A stretch of DNA of 64,000 bases from Lachnospiraceae bacterium (GTDB lineage Bacteria; Bacillota; Clostridia; Lachnospirales; Lachnospiraceae), in contig JALFLM010000129.1 of NCBI GenBank assembly GCA_022774705.1, forward strand, positions 22,628 through 86,627. The letters run 5' to 3'. Position 1 is the stretch's first letter; every line of letters starts with the position of its first letter. Positions 1 through 8,654 of this stretch are shown here, one piece after another. The notes beneath the pieces were generated by a model. It was not told the origin of the DNA, ran no database searches, and saw only the letters and a list, made by a program, of their open reading frames with translations. Made by a program: the position numbers and the translations under genes.

Positions 1-1799
1 CATTTCGTATGGAATCCAGGGTGACATTTAAAGACGAGGATGGGAAGCAGCATGTCTGCGATGTACAGGAAATTTATACGGTTCAGATTTCCAACGGATA
101 CCGGTATATGCTGAATTATGAGCGTACTGCCAATGAGGTACTAACGGCTGATTCTGTGGAGGATGACCAGATCTGTCTGGGAATCGTGGAGGATGACTCC
201 ATTCATGTAATGGACAGCAATGAAGGGATGTGTCAGGCATTTGTAATGAATGGTGAGCTGTGGCTGAACCGTAAGGACGAATCCGGCAGCAGTTCTCTCA
301 TAAGAGTATTCAGCTTTGCCCAGGAGAAACCGGATATCCGTGCTGATTACAAGGAGCATGATATCAAGCTGGTTTCTGTGGATGATAAGGGCAATGTGAC
401 ATTTATTCTGTACGGATATATGAACAGCGGTATACATGAAGGCGAAGTGGGCCTTGTATTTTACAGCTACAATGCCGGGAAAAACTGTCTGGAAGAGGTG
501 TTCTATCTTCCTTTTGACCGTTCCTATTCCATTTTAAAGGAAGAGATCGGGCAGCTTGCCTATGTGAATCAGCAGGGATTGTTCTACCTTATGCTGAACG
601 GCAGGATCTATGCTATTGATTTTGCCGGTAAGGAATATATGACCGTGGTGGAAAATGTTGCGGATGATGCGCTGGTTATCAATGGAGACAGCAGTGTGAT
701 CGCCTGGGTAGAGGAACAGAAGGAAGCCGGTTCTTCCCGGATACAGATTCTCTATCTGGAAGACGGGCATCAGAATACGGTTACGGCAGAGTCCGGCGAA
801 TATCTGCATGCGGTAGGGTTTGTGGATGAAGATCTGGTGGCAGGGAAGATCAGACAGTCGGATTATGATGCATATCACCGTTACACGGACTATCCGATGT
901 ATGCCCTTGAGGTGATCGATTCGGAAGGAAAGATTGCCGCAACCTATGAAAAAGATGGAATTCTGATTACTGATACAACAGTGGAAAACGGCAGTGTGCT
1001 TCTGAAACGTTCCACAATAAACGGGTCATCTCTCACTGCGACTTCCGATGATGCACTGATTGAGAATGTCAATCAGGTGACAGATGAGGAGGAACTGCTG
1101 GTTACCGGCCAGTCTGCAGACGGATACCGCCAGTGGTATCTGAAAGTGGATAACGGGAATTCCGGTGAAGATTTTATTAAAGTGGACCGGATTTCCGTCA
1201 GTGACAGCTCCTATCTGAAGATCAGTCTGAGCGGTATTGCCGAGGATGGTATGTATTTTGCATATTCCCGGGGAAAACTTCAGGCAATCTGTTCGACTAT
1301 TGCGGAAGCGGTGAATCTTGTCTACAATGATGTGGGCTACGTTACCGACAGCAGCGGACATTATGTGATGCGGCGGGGATACCGCGGTTACAGTATGCTG
1401 GGTGTTTCTTCATCAAAGACAGCGTCCTCCCGGAAAGAACGCAGATATGTCTGCATGCAGACCTTTGCGGCATATGAAGGCGGAACTTATGCGGAATCAT
1501 TTTCCGACATGGAAGAGGAGGGACTGACCGACGCGCAGATGCTGCAGAGAGGAATGAACGCCATTACCTATGATCTGACGGGATGTTCCCTCAGTCAGAT
1601 TGCCTACTATTATATTGGACATAACCATCCGATCTATGCCATGACTTCGGAAGGCGCCGTACTGATCACGGGAATCGGCAATGAAAATGTCTATATCTGG
1701 AATCCGGAGACCGGCAGTACTGCGGGAATGCCCATAGAATCGGCGGAATCCATGTTTGAAGCTGCCGGCAATGTATTTATCAGCTGTATGGAACCGTGA
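1..1799 (+). CDS. Partial protein of unknown function, possible degenerate C39-like C-terminus
   Basis: The frame is open to the left edge (codons TTT CGT precede the first ATG at 9), so the true start probably lies outside the window and the protein is 5'-truncated here. About 596 residues are visible and end in TGA. Most of the chain is made of short beta-strand-like blocks rich in Gly, Asp and Tyr, resembling a beta-propeller or WD-like sensor fold. The last ~90 residues (TDAQMLQRG, then SQIAYYYIGHNHPIYAM, then AVLITGIG and YIWNPETG) are laid out like the second half of a papain-like C39 peptidase domain. However, the segment that normally carries the catalytic His reads SEGAVLITG, and no catalytic Cys is apparent. 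I do not recognise a named family. A membrane or secretion anchor, if present, would be upstream of the window. Confidence 0.6.
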   Translation, partial: FRMESRVTFKDEDGKQHVCDVQEIYTVQISNGYRYMLNYERTANEVLTADSVEDDQICLGIVEDDSIHVMDSNEGMCQAFVMNGELWLNRKDESGSSSLIRVFSFAQEKPDIRADYKEHDIKLVSVDDKGNVTFILYGYMNSGIHEGEVGLVFYSYNAGKNCLEEVFYLPFDRSYSILKEEIGQLAYVNQQGLFYLMLNGRIYAIDFAGKEYMTVVENVADDALVINGDSSVIAWVEEQKEAGSSRIQILYLEDGHQNTVTAESGEYLHAVGFVDEDLVAGKIRQSDYDAYHRYTDYPMYALEVIDSEGKIAATYEKDGILITDTTVENGSVLLKRSTINGSSLTATSDDALIENVNQVTDEEELLVTGQSADGYRQWYLKVDNGNSGEDFIKVDRISVSDSSYLKISLSGIAEDGMYFAYSRGKLQAICSTIAEAVNLVYNDVGYVTDSSGHYVMRRGYRGYSMLGVSSSKTASSRKERRYVCMQTFAAYEGGTYAESFSDMEEEGLTDAQMLQRGMNAITYDLTGCSLSQIAYYYIGHNHPIYAMTSEGAVLITGIGNENVYIWNPETGSTAGMPIESAESMFEAAGNVFISCMEP

Positions 1800-1823
1800 C
1801 GCAGAATCCGGTATCTGGTGTGC

Positions 1824-1851
1824 TTGCATTATTTTAATCTTATGATATAAT
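1824..1851 (+). promoter_or_regulatory. Sigma-A promoter for murA
   Basis: TTGCAT at 1824-1829 and TATAAT at 1846-1851 are separated by 16 bp, with a TGA extension immediately before the -10. Transcription would begin near 1858, leaving a leader of about 110 nt before murA. Confidence 0.75.
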
Positions 1852-1966
1852 ATTGTCGAGATATTGTGCAGAACACGGCAGTTTATCTTTAAATAACGAG
1901 AGAGAATGAAAAAAAGGCTTTGCGGATCCGTCTATCGGAGTCAGTTGAAGTATATAGAGGTGTGAT

Positions 1967-3301
1967 ATGTTGCAGTTTTTAATGAAAGGCGGTACACCGC
2001 TTAAAGGTGAGGTAAACATCGGCGGTGCAAAGAATGCAGCATTAGGAATTCTGGCAGCAGCCATTATGACTGATGAACCTGTCGTATTGGAGAATCTTCC
2101 CGACGTGAGTGATATTAATGTTATGCTGAAGGCAATCAGTGATATTGGAGCACAGGTGGACCGCCTGGATCGTCATACGGTCCGTATTACGGCGGGCAGT
2201 ATCCATACACAGAAAGTTTTATTTGATTATGTAAGAAAGATCAGAGCTTCCTATTATCTGATCGGGGCTCTGCTTGGCAAGTATAAGACTGCAGAGGTTG
2301 CTCTCCCCGGCGGATGTGCCATCGGGGCACGGCCCATTGATCAGCATCTGAAAGGTTTTCATGCGCTGGGAGCCAGAACAGAGATTACCAATGAAGGTGC
2401 GCTGCATGCGGAAGCCGACGCGCTGGTGGGGCGCCACATTTTCATGGATGTGGTATCTGTGGGTGCCACGATTAACGTTATGCTGGCAGCTGTACTGGCA
2501 GAAGGCAGAACCGTGATCGAAAGCGCAGCCAAGGAACCCCATGTGGTTGATGTGGCCAATCTGTTAAACTGTATGGGCGCCCGGATCAAAGGTGCAGGTA
2601 CGGATGTGATTCGTATCCATGGAGTAGAAAAGCTTCATGGAACCACATATCCGATTGTACCGGACCAGATTGAAGCCGGTACATTTATGATGGCGGCAGC
2701 AGCTACCAACGGAGATGTTATGATCCGCAATGTGATTCCGAAGCATCTGGAGGTAATCAGCGCAAAACTTCTGGAGATGGGATGTACGATACAGGAATTT
2801 GACGATGCGGTACGTGTCTGCGGGAATCCCGATAAGATGTATACCAATGTCAAGACAAGCCCTTATCCCGGCTTTCCCACGGATATGCAGCCTCAGATCG
2901 CCACGGTACTGGCTCTGGCCAACGGAACCAGCATGATCACGGAAAGCATTTTCGAAAAGCGTTTTGCCTATGTGGAGGAGCTGAACCGCATGGGCGCCGA
3001 CATCACTGTCTGTGAGAAAGGTGATGTAGCCACCATCAATGGGGTGAAAGGTCTGAAAGGGGCTGATGTAACGGCACCTGACCTGAGAGCCGGAGCGGCG
3101 CTGGTGATCGCGGGCCTCTGTGCGGAAGGTTATACCTCCGTATCCGATATCAAGTATGTTCTTCGCGGATATGAAGATTTTGATGTGAAGATGCAGAAGC
3201 TGGGAGCGCAGATCATAACGGTTTCCGATGAAAAGGAAGCGGAGGAATTTATCCGCAGAACAGGTGGTATGGAACCCCTTGAACCGGCAAAAGAGGCCTG
3301 A
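1967..3301 (+). CDS. murA: UDP-N-acetylglucosamine 1-carboxyvinyltransferase (MurA)
   Basis: MurA transfers enolpyruvate from PEP to UDP-GlcNAc, the first committed step of peptidoglycan synthesis in the cytoplasm. The 444-residue chain has the EPSP-synthase-like double-domain fold. The N-terminus reads GEVNIGGAKNAALGILAA, with the substrate-binding Lys-Asn pair at 22-23. The active-site loop ALPGGCAIGARP carries the catalytic Cys at 117, the residue alkylated by fosfomycin, so the enzyme should be sensitive in principle. It is slightly longer than the usual ~420 residues because of a C-terminal tail. The start at 1967 is supported by an AGAGGTG Shine-Dalgarno site 5 nt upstream. The gene is transcribed from its own promoter and is followed by the metK leader. 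Clostridia often carry two MurA paralogues; this window shows only one. Confidence 0.96.
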   Translation: MLQFLMKGGTPLKGEVNIGGAKNAALGILAAAIMTDEPVVLENLPDVSDINVMLKAISDIGAQVDRLDRHTVRITAGSIHTQKVLFDYVRKIRASYYLIGALLGKYKTAEVALPGGCAIGARPIDQHLKGFHALGARTEITNEGALHAEADALVGRHIFMDVVSVGATINVMLAAVLAEGRTVIESAAKEPHVVDVANLLNCMGARIKGAGTDVIRIHGVEKLHGTTYPIVPDQIEAGTFMMAAAATNGDVMIRNVIPKHLEVISAKLLEMGCTIQEFDDAVRVCGNPDKMYTNVKTSPYPGFPTDMQPQIATVLALANGTSMITESIFEKRFAYVEELNRMGADITVCEKGDVATINGVKGLKGADVTAPDLRAGAALVIAGLCAEGYTSVSDIKYVLRGYEDFDVKMQKLGAQIITVSDEKEAEEFIRRTGGMEPLEPAKEA

Positions 3302-3356
3302 ATCGGCTGCCTTTGAGAATTCCTGCAAAGAATATCGGAAAACTTACCAAAATAGC

Positions 3357-3403
3357 TTGCATATAGTCTCTTTTTGCAGTATACTGGCACTGTTGTATAT
3401 AAT
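3357..3403 (+). promoter_or_regulatory. Two overlapping sigma-A promoters for the SAM riboswitch-metK transcript
   Basis: One pair is TTGCAT 3357-3362 with TATACT 3380-3385 (17 bp apart). A second, overlapping pair is TTGCAG 3374-3379 with TATAAT 3398-3403 (18 bp apart). Either would start transcription roughly 50-70 nt before the riboswitch. Both matches are read directly from the sequence; which one is used is not known. Confidence 0.6.
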
Positions 3404-3459
3404 TTCATAAGGCTATCGGTTCTATGCAACAGTTGATTATGACAATTTTATATTAATTT

Positions 3460-3562
3460 TCTCTTATTCAGAGTGATGGAGATGTAAGGATCTGTGAAGT
3501 CACGGCAACCCCGGATACCGGAAGGTGCCAGCCTGAGCGAGTAATATCGAACAATAAGAGGG
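3460..3562 (+). promoter_or_regulatory. SAM-I (S-box) riboswitch aptamer
   Basis: The element opens with CTCTTATT and closes with AATAAGAG, which pair as helix P1 (3461-3468 with 3553-3560). Inside are the S-box landmarks: AGAGTGATGGAG near the 5' side, GATCTGTGAAGTCACGGCAACC in the pseudoknot/P2 region, and GGTGCCAGCCTGAGCGA before the final helix. The element lies directly upstream of metK, the classic S-box target. High SAM would stabilise the aptamer and favour the terminator that follows at 3575-3601, lowering SAM synthetase expression. Confidence 0.94.
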
Positions 3563-3574
3563 ATTTGATCATTA

Positions 3575-3602
3575 ACCATCGAGTCCTTCGGTGGTTTTTT
3601 TA
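3575..3602 (+). terminator. Riboswitch-controlled intrinsic terminator before metK
   Basis: ACCATCGA (3575-3582) pairs with TCGGTGGT (3588-3595) around a 5-nt loop, followed by a run of seven T. It is the expression platform of the S-box element, about 165 nt before the metK start codon. Confidence 0.88.
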
Positions 3603-3648
3603 TACCCGTTCAGCCAAATGAGCAGTTTCCGAAGGAGACTGCGAATGC

Positions 3649-3696
3649 ATGACTGAACAGGTATATGACTGAACAGGTATATGCATGGACAGGTAT
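3649..3696 (+). repeat. Three tandem 16-bp repeats in the metK leader
   Basis: The unit ATGACTGAACAGGTAT occurs twice without change (3649-3664 and 3665-3680) and a third time with three substitutions (3681-3696, ATGCATGGACAGGTAT). A partial fourth unit may follow. The repeats sit between the riboswitch terminator and the metK ribosome-binding site, so they are in the untranslated leader. Confidence 0.85.
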
Positions 3697-3764
3697 GTAC
3701 CTGAACACAGTAAATTTGCAGCACAGGATTTATTTTTAGAAAGATTTTAGAAAGAGGGATTTTA

Positions 3765-4955
3765 ATGGAAAGACGTTTATTTACCTCCGAGTCCGTTACA
3801 GAAGGACATCCGGATAAGATGTGCGATCAGATTTCCGATGCGATTCTGGACGCATTGCTGGAACAGGACCCCATGAGCCGTGTAGCATGCGAAACATGCA
3901 CTACCACCGGTCTCGTTATGGTTATGGGAGAAGTAACAACAAAAGCATATGTGGATATTCCGAAAATCGTTCGCGATACCGTTACGGAAATCGGCTATAC
4001 CCGTGCAAAATACGGTTTTGACGCAAGCACCTGCGGTGTTATCACCACACTGGACGAGCAGTCACCGGATATCGCCATGGGTGTTGATAAGGCGCTGGAA
4101 GCAAAAGAAAATACCATGAGCGACGAAGAAATCGAAGCAATCGGTGCAGGCGATCAGGGTATGATGTTCGGTTTTGCAACCAATGAAACGGAAGAATACA
4201 TGCCTTATCCGATTGCTCTGGCTCACAAGCTGGCGCGCCGCCTGACAGAAGTCCGTAAAAACGGTACTCTTCCCTATCTGAGACCTGACGGAAAGACTCA
4301 GGTTACCGTGGAATACGATGAAAACGACAAACCGGTCCGTCTCGATGCGGTCGTACTGTCCACACAGCACGACGAGCAGGTTGCACAGGAGCAGATTCAT
4401 GCCGATATTAAGAAGTATGTATTTGATGAAATCCTGCCTGCTCATATGGTGGATGAGAATACGAAGTTCTTTATCAATCCCACAGGCCGCTTTGTAATCG
4501 GCGGACCTCAGGGTGACAGCGGTCTGACAGGCCGTAAGATCATTGTTGACACCTACGGCGGATATGCACGCCACGGCGGCGGCGCATTCTCCGGCAAAGA
4601 CTGCACAAAGGTTGACCGTTCCGCAGCCTACGCAGCACGTTACGTGGCAAAAAATATCGTAGCAGCAGGACTGGCAGATAAATGCGAAATCCAGTTATCC
4701 TACGCCATCGGCGTAGCAAGACCTACCTCAATCATGGTGGACACTTACGGAACAGGAAGACTCTGCAATGAAAGACTGGTGGAGATCATTCGTGAAAACT
4801 TTGACCTGCGCCCTGCAGGCATCATCAAAATGCTGGATCTGAGACGCCCCATCTACAAACAGACAGCAGCCTACGGACACTTCGGCCGCAATGATCTGGA
4901 CCTCAGCTGGGAAAAAACAGACAAAGCAGAAGCACTGAGAAAGTATCTGAAGTAA
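3765..4955 (+). CDS. metK: S-adenosylmethionine synthetase (MetK)
   Basis: MetK makes S-adenosylmethionine from methionine and ATP in the cytoplasm. The protein has 396 residues, the normal length. The N-terminus shows [12 protein letters not shown], with the ATP-binding His at 15. The middle has the signature [12 protein letters not shown], and the phosphate-binding P-loop-like segment reads [14 protein letters not shown] followed by [18 protein letters not shown]. All family landmarks are intact. The start at 3765 follows an AGAGGGA Shine-Dalgarno site. The gene is monocistronic as far as can be seen and is regulated by the S-box riboswitch upstream. Codon usage is more biased than that of its neighbours, as expected for a highly expressed gene. 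Confidence 0.98.
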   Translation: MERRLFTSESVTEGHPDKMCDQISDAILDALLEQDPMSRVACETCTTTGLVMVMGEVTTKAYVDIPKIVRDTVTEIGYTRAKYGFDASTCGVITTLDEQSPDIAMGVDKALEAKENTMSDEEIEAIGAGDQGMMFGFATNETEEYMPYPIALAHKLARRLTEVRKNGTLPYLRPDGKTQVTVEYDENDKPVRLDAVVLSTQHDEQVAQEQIHADIKKYVFDEILPAHMVDENTKFFINPTGRFVIGGPQGDSGLTGRKIIVDTYGGYARHGGGAFSGKDCTKVDRSAAYAARYVAKNIVAAGLADKCEIQLSYAIGVARPTSIMVDTYGTGRLCNERLVEIIRENFDLRPAGIIKMLDLRRPIYKQTAAYGHFGRNDLDLSWEKTDKAEALRKYLK

Positions 4956-4996
4956 TACGGTTCAGGATTCCGGACAGAAGGTATTATTAAATTGAC

Positions 4997-5167
4997 GCCC
5001 GGGCAGTTTACAGGAGGTTCGGGCAGGTGGAATAACATAGATTAACGCGAGGAGGAGTGATACGAGGTCTCTCCGGGAACTGAAAATGTTCCCTATGAGA
5101 CCTGCATCGCTCCTCCTCGCTGACATTCACCGGCCCACCTGCCGTAAAATCATATGACTGCCCGGGC
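4997..5167. repeat. Large nested imperfect palindrome (171 nt) of unknown function
   Basis: Five pairs of arms nest around one axis: GCCCGGGCAGT 4997-5007 with ACTGCCCGGGC 5157-5167; GGCAGGTGG 5022-5030 with CCACCTGCC 5135-5143; GCGAGGAGGAGTGAT 5047-5061 with ATCGCTCCTCCTCGC 5106-5120 (one wobble); AGGTCTC 5065-5071 with GAGACCT 5097-5103; and GGGAAC 5075-5080 with GTTCCC 5088-5093. The loop is 7 nt. No T-run follows, so it is not an ordinary terminator. It fills much of the 473-bp gap between metK and glcK. It could be a structured RNA or a MITE-like element; no target-site duplication is obvious. Confidence 0.8.
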
Positions 5168-5329
5168 TGGGTATTGAACAACCCTATCTGTCAGAAACAC
5201 TGAACTGCATACGGGGGAAGCAGACATAAGGTAGGAGTCCTGAACGTTATCGCAACCGAAGCAAAGTGAGGCATACCATATATGTGTTTCTTCTGAACCT
5301 CAAAAACTATGGTAAATTCTCTTTAATTG

Positions 5330-5338
5330 TGGTATGAT
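5330..5338 (+). promoter_or_regulatory. Possible extended -10 promoter for glcK
   Basis: TGGTATGAT at 5330-5338 matches an extended -10 element (TGN before TATGAT). The -35 region is poor, so this is a tentative call. Confidence 0.35.
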
Positions 5339-5369
5339 ATCTGCAGCGGTTTGCGAGTGATTTTACAGG

Positions 5370-5411
5370 CTGTCGCAGAAAAGAGAGGCTTTTATTGTGG
5401 CAGTCCTTTTT
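5370..5411 (+). terminator. Terminator-like hairpin in the glcK leader (possible attenuator)
   Basis: CTGTCGCA (5370-5377) pairs with TGTGGCAG (5396-5403) with two G-U pairs, and AAAAG pairs with CTTTT inside. Five T follow after TCC. The hairpin ends only about 6 nt before the AAGGAGG Shine-Dalgarno site of glcK and lies downstream of the likely promoter, so it may attenuate that gene. Confidence 0.5.
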
Positions 5412-5428
5412 ATTTAAGGAGGTAACAT

Positions 5429-6361
5429 ATGAAAAAGTGTGTTGGCGTTGACCTTGGCGGTACGACGGTTAAGATGGGAATTCTGGGAGAAGACGGCACA
5501 ATTTTTGAGAAATGGGAGATTCCCACACGTAAAGAGGATAATGGAAAGTATATCCTGGGTGATATTGCTGCTTCTGCTAAGGAACATCTGGCTGCGGCCG
5601 GTATTGCTGACGAGGATTTTGTGGGTGTTGGAATCGGTGTCCCCGGACCGGTTCGGAGCAATGGCTATGTGGAAGTCTGCGTGAATCTGGGATGGAAGGA
5701 TATCAATCCTGCGGCTGAGCTGAGCAGTCTGCTGGGCGGTGTTCCCGTAAAGGCCGGCAACGATGCCAATGTGGCTGCTCTTGGTGAGCAGTGGATGGGC
5801 TCCGGTAAAGGACATGACTCCCTGATGTTCTTTACGCTGGGCACCGGTGTTGGCGGCGGTCTGATCATCGATGGAAAAATTGTGGCAGGCAGCAAGGGTA
5901 TGGGCGCCGAGGTCGGCCATCTGACAGTGAATCCCCATGAGAAGGATTGCTGCAACTGCGGTAATCACGGCTGTCTGGAGCAGTATGCATCCGCTACCGG
6001 TATTGTTAAGGAGATGAAGCGGACTTTGGCGGCTGAGGAAGACAGCTGTGTACTGTGCGGACGCGATTTTTCATGCAAGGATGTGCTGGATGCAGCTAAG
6101 AGCGGTGATGTACTGGCTGTAAAGACCGTGAAAAGATGTATGAATTATCTGGCCATGGCCATGTCATGGGTAACCTACGTGGCGGATCCTGAGGTTTTTG
6201 TTATTGGCGGCGGTGTGTCAAAAGCAGGCGACTATCTGGTAACGATGCTGAAAGACCGTTACAATGAGCTGACCCCCCTCAGCAGTAAGAAAGCCGATAT
6301 TTTCATTGCAAGTCTGTCCAACGATGCCGGTATGTACGGAGCAGCAAAGCTGGTACTGTAG
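5429..6361 (+). CDS. glcK: ROK-family glucokinase
   Basis: It phosphorylates glucose to glucose-6-phosphate with ATP in the cytoplasm, feeding glycolysis. The 310-residue protein has the ROK layout: phosphate-1 motif GVDLGGTTVKMG at the N-terminus, GIGVPGPV, the sugar-binding NDAN segment, LGTGVGGG, GAEVGHLTV, and a zinc-binding cluster CCNCGNHGCLEQYAS in which the CXCGXXGCXE pattern is complete. A strong AAGGAGG site lies 5 nt before the ATG. It is followed after a single base by the LRR protein gene, so the two are probably co-transcribed and translationally coupled. Other ROK substrates (fructose, N-acetylmannosamine) cannot be excluded, but the motifs fit the clostridial glucokinase group best. 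Polyglucan use is also represented nearby by malQ. Confidence 0.92.
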   Translation: MKKCVGVDLGGTTVKMGILGEDGTIFEKWEIPTRKEDNGKYILGDIAASAKEHLAAAGIADEDFVGVGIGVPGPVRSNGYVEVCVNLGWKDINPAAELSSLLGGVPVKAGNDANVAALGEQWMGSGKGHDSLMFFTLGTGVGGGLIIDGKIVAGSKGMGAEVGHLTVNPHEKDCCNCGNHGCLEQYASATGIVKEMKRTLAAEEDSCVLCGRDFSCKDVLDAAKSGDVLAVKTVKRCMNYLAMAMSWVTYVADPEVFVIGGGVSKAGDYLVTMLKDRYNELTPLSSKKADIFIASLSNDAGMYGAAKLVL

Positions 6362-6362
6362 C

Positions 6363-7271
6363 ATGCAGACAGAGGAGGAATCGATATTCATATGGGAAGA
6401 GGTACAGGACGGTGCCGTAATCAGGGGCTGTACCTGTTCTCTTCGCATACTGACCGTTCCCGGGCGAATTGCCGGTCTGCCGGTTGTGCAGATCGGCGAT
6501 TATGCGTTTCAGGGAATGAATGAGCTCTGTGAGGCACATCTGCCGGAGTCACTGCAGTTTCTGGGGGACCATGTGTTTTTCAACTGTACCGGTTTGAAAA
6601 GGCTGACAGCATATGATGCCCTGACTCATGTGGGAGACGGTGCTTTTAAAAACTGTGACCGTCTGTCGGAAATTGAACTGTCTGTCAGGCAGGGACATAC
6701 CTCGACGCTGCGTCTGCTGATTTCCGATGTCATGCAGGATGTACGTGCAGACATTATTTATGAAGCAGAAGGAGAGGAGCCTGTCCGGTCACGTCTCATG
6801 TTTCCGGCATTTTATTTCGATTATATCGAGAATTATCCGGCACGTATTTTTGAAGAAGTGATATACGGTTCGGGGCAGGCCTACAGGCAGTGCTTCCGGG
6901 GCGGCGATGTGGATTACGAAGCCTATGACCGGTTGTTTGAACGTTCTGCCAGAGAGGATACGCCCCAGGCGGTGCTGGGACATGCGGTGGGTCGTCTTTC
7001 CTGTCCTTACAGACTTTCGGACGGGCGCAGAGAGGTCTACCGGGAATGGATATCTTCCCATGGACCGGAGTTCCTGAAGGAATGCATCAGTAAGGATGCA
7101 CCGGAAGATCTGGAGCGGATGCTGGAACTGGATCTTTACGATGAGGAACAGACCGGACAGCTGATTTCTCTGGCACTTCGGGAGAAGAAGCCGGAATTCA
7201 TCAGTCTGCTGATGGCTTATCAGGGACGCAGGTTTGCAGGCGGCAGGAAACGGAAAAAATATGTATTATAG
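6363..7271 (+). CDS. BspA-type leucine-rich repeat protein
   Basis: Length 302 residues from the ATG at 6363, one base after the glcK stop. An upstream in-frame codon would overlap glcK heavily and is not preferred. No good Shine-Dalgarno site precedes 6363, so translational coupling to glcK is likely. Residues ~25-110 carry two to three LRR_5 (BspA-like) repeats: VPGRIAGLPVVQIGDYAF, LPESLQFLGDHVFFNCTGL, then THVGDGAFKNCDRLSEIEL. The C-terminal half is helical and acidic and ends in a basic tail (GGRKRKK). There is no signal peptide, so it is predicted to be cytoplasmic, unlike secreted BspA proteins. It is followed 12 nt later by the VWA protein and then the AAA+ ATPase. I infer it is a partner or adaptor of that module; its actual role is unknown. 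Confidence 0.8.
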   Translation: MQTEEESIFIWEEVQDGAVIRGCTCSLRILTVPGRIAGLPVVQIGDYAFQGMNELCEAHLPESLQFLGDHVFFNCTGLKRLTAYDALTHVGDGAFKNCDRLSEIELSVRQGHTSTLRLLISDVMQDVRADIIYEAEGEEPVRSRLMFPAFYFDYIENYPARIFEEVIYGSGQAYRQCFRGGDVDYEAYDRLFERSAREDTPQAVLGHAVGRLSCPYRLSDGRREVYREWISSHGPEFLKECISKDAPEDLERMLELDLYDEEQTGQLISLALREKKPEFISLLMAYQGRRFAGGRKRKKYVL

Positions 7272-7283
7272 GAGGAGCCGGAT

Positions 7284-8654
7284 ATGGCAGTGAATCCCGG
7301 AGAACTGGGAAGGAAGATCCTGCTTGCTTCCCGTAATGAACTGTATCTGTCCATGCGGTATATGGACCTGGCGTTTTCTGCTTTTCGATATGAGCGCAAT
7401 GACGGCAACGGATATGCGGGAACTGACGGAGAGACAATTTTTTATCATCCGCTGTTTCTTGCGGGTCTGTATGAGAAGGATCGTTTTCTTGTGAACCGTC
7501 TGTATCTGCATATGGTGCTGCACTGCATTTTCCGACATCTCTGGAAGAGGAACGGACGGGAGATACGTTACTGGAATCTGGCCTGCGATATTGTGGTGGA
7601 GTCGATCATCGACAATCTGAATATCAGAGCGGTGAAGATGAGGACACCGGGCAGGCGCTTGTATATTTACGAAGAACTTCACAAGAAGCAGAAGGTATTT
7701 ACGGCGGAGCGGACGTATCAGTATCTGCTCCGGTTTGATCCGGAAGACCGCATGCTGTCCAGATTGGAGAGCGAGTTTCTGGTGGACGACCATAATTACT
7801 GGTACCGTGAAAAAGATAGGAAAAAACGGCAGCAGCAGCAGAATAAATGGGAGGACATCAGTAATAAAACCCAGACGGAGATGGAAACCTTCGGACGGGA
7901 GGCGGGAAAAGATGCAGGCAATCTGTTTGAAACGGTGAAAACCGAAAACAGGGAACGGTATCAGTACCGCGAATTTCTGAAGCGTTTTGCTGTACTCAGA
8001 GAAGAAGTGCAGATCGACGCGGATTCATTTGATTATGTATTTTACACCTACGGACTGGAGCTTTACGGCAATATGCCGCTGATTGAGCCTCAGGAGTTCA
8101 AAGAGGTGAAAAAGATAGAACAGTTTGTCATTGCTATTGACACATCCATGTCGTGCAAGGGAGAACTGGTGCGCAGCTTTCTGTCGGAGACCTGCGCCAT
8201 TCTGCGAAACAGTGAGAATTTTTTTCGTCAGATGGAGATTCATCTGATTCAGTGCGATGCCAGGATCCAGAAGGATGATGTGGTGCACAACGAAAATGAA
8301 CTGGAGCAGTATGTGGCGGGGCTTACCATACAGGGCGGCGGCGGCACCGATTTCCGGCCGGTATTTGAATACGTGGCAGGGCTCCGGGAAAAAGGCGAAC
8401 TGGCAGATTTAAAGGGACTTATATATTTTACAGATGGTCAGGGCACGTATCCAAAAAGAAGTCCGGGGTATGATACTGCATTTGTATTTATGCGCGAAGC
8501 GGACGAAAGTGATGTGAAGGTTCCCATGTGGGCTTTGAAGCTGGTTGTGGAACCGGATGAATTTGAAAAAGATGCCGGCAGGGAAAAAGAGCGGTCTGCG
8601 GCTTCCTGCGGCGGCATTTATCAGGATGGCGGAGGTGACAGCAATGCATATTAA
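7284..8654 (+). CDS. DUF2201-type protein with von Willebrand factor A domain
   Basis: A 456-residue protein with two recognisable parts. The N-terminus (about 60-110) matches the putative metallopeptidase-like DUF2201 domain, with a helix HMVLHCIFRH (residues 76-85) followed by WNLACD. The HExxH glutamate is Met at 77, so zinc peptidase activity is unlikely. The middle (170-220) is charged and Gln/Lys-rich. The C-terminus is a VWA fold with a complete metal-ion-dependent adhesion site: DTSMS (Asp286, Ser288, Ser290), Thr355 in GGGGTDF and Asp384 in FTDGQG. A TAGGAGGAG site lies 8 nt before the ATG. The gene overlaps the downstream AAA+ ATPase by 11 bp. Pairing of a VWA protein with a MoxR-type ATPase is a known arrangement for chaperone-like modules that mature or remodel a target; the target here is not known. 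Confidence 0.85.
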   Translation: MAVNPGELGRKILLASRNELYLSMRYMDLAFSAFRYERNDGNGYAGTDGETIFYHPLFLAGLYEKDRFLVNRLYLHMVLHCIFRHLWKRNGREIRYWNLACDIVVESIIDNLNIRAVKMRTPGRRLYIYEELHKKQKVFTAERTYQYLLRFDPEDRMLSRLESEFLVDDHNYWYREKDRKKRQQQQNKWEDISNKTQTEMETFGREAGKDAGNLFETVKTENRERYQYREFLKRFAVLREEVQIDADSFDYVFYTYGLELYGNMPLIEPQEFKEVKKIEQFVIAIDTSMSCKGELVRSFLSETCAILRNSENFFRQMEIHLIQCDARIQKDDVVHNENELEQYVAGLTIQGGGGTDFRPVFEYVAGLREKGELADLKGLIYFTDGQGTYPKRSPGYDTAFVFMREADESDVKVPMWALKLVVEPDEFEKDAGREKERSAASCGGIYQDGGGDSNAY

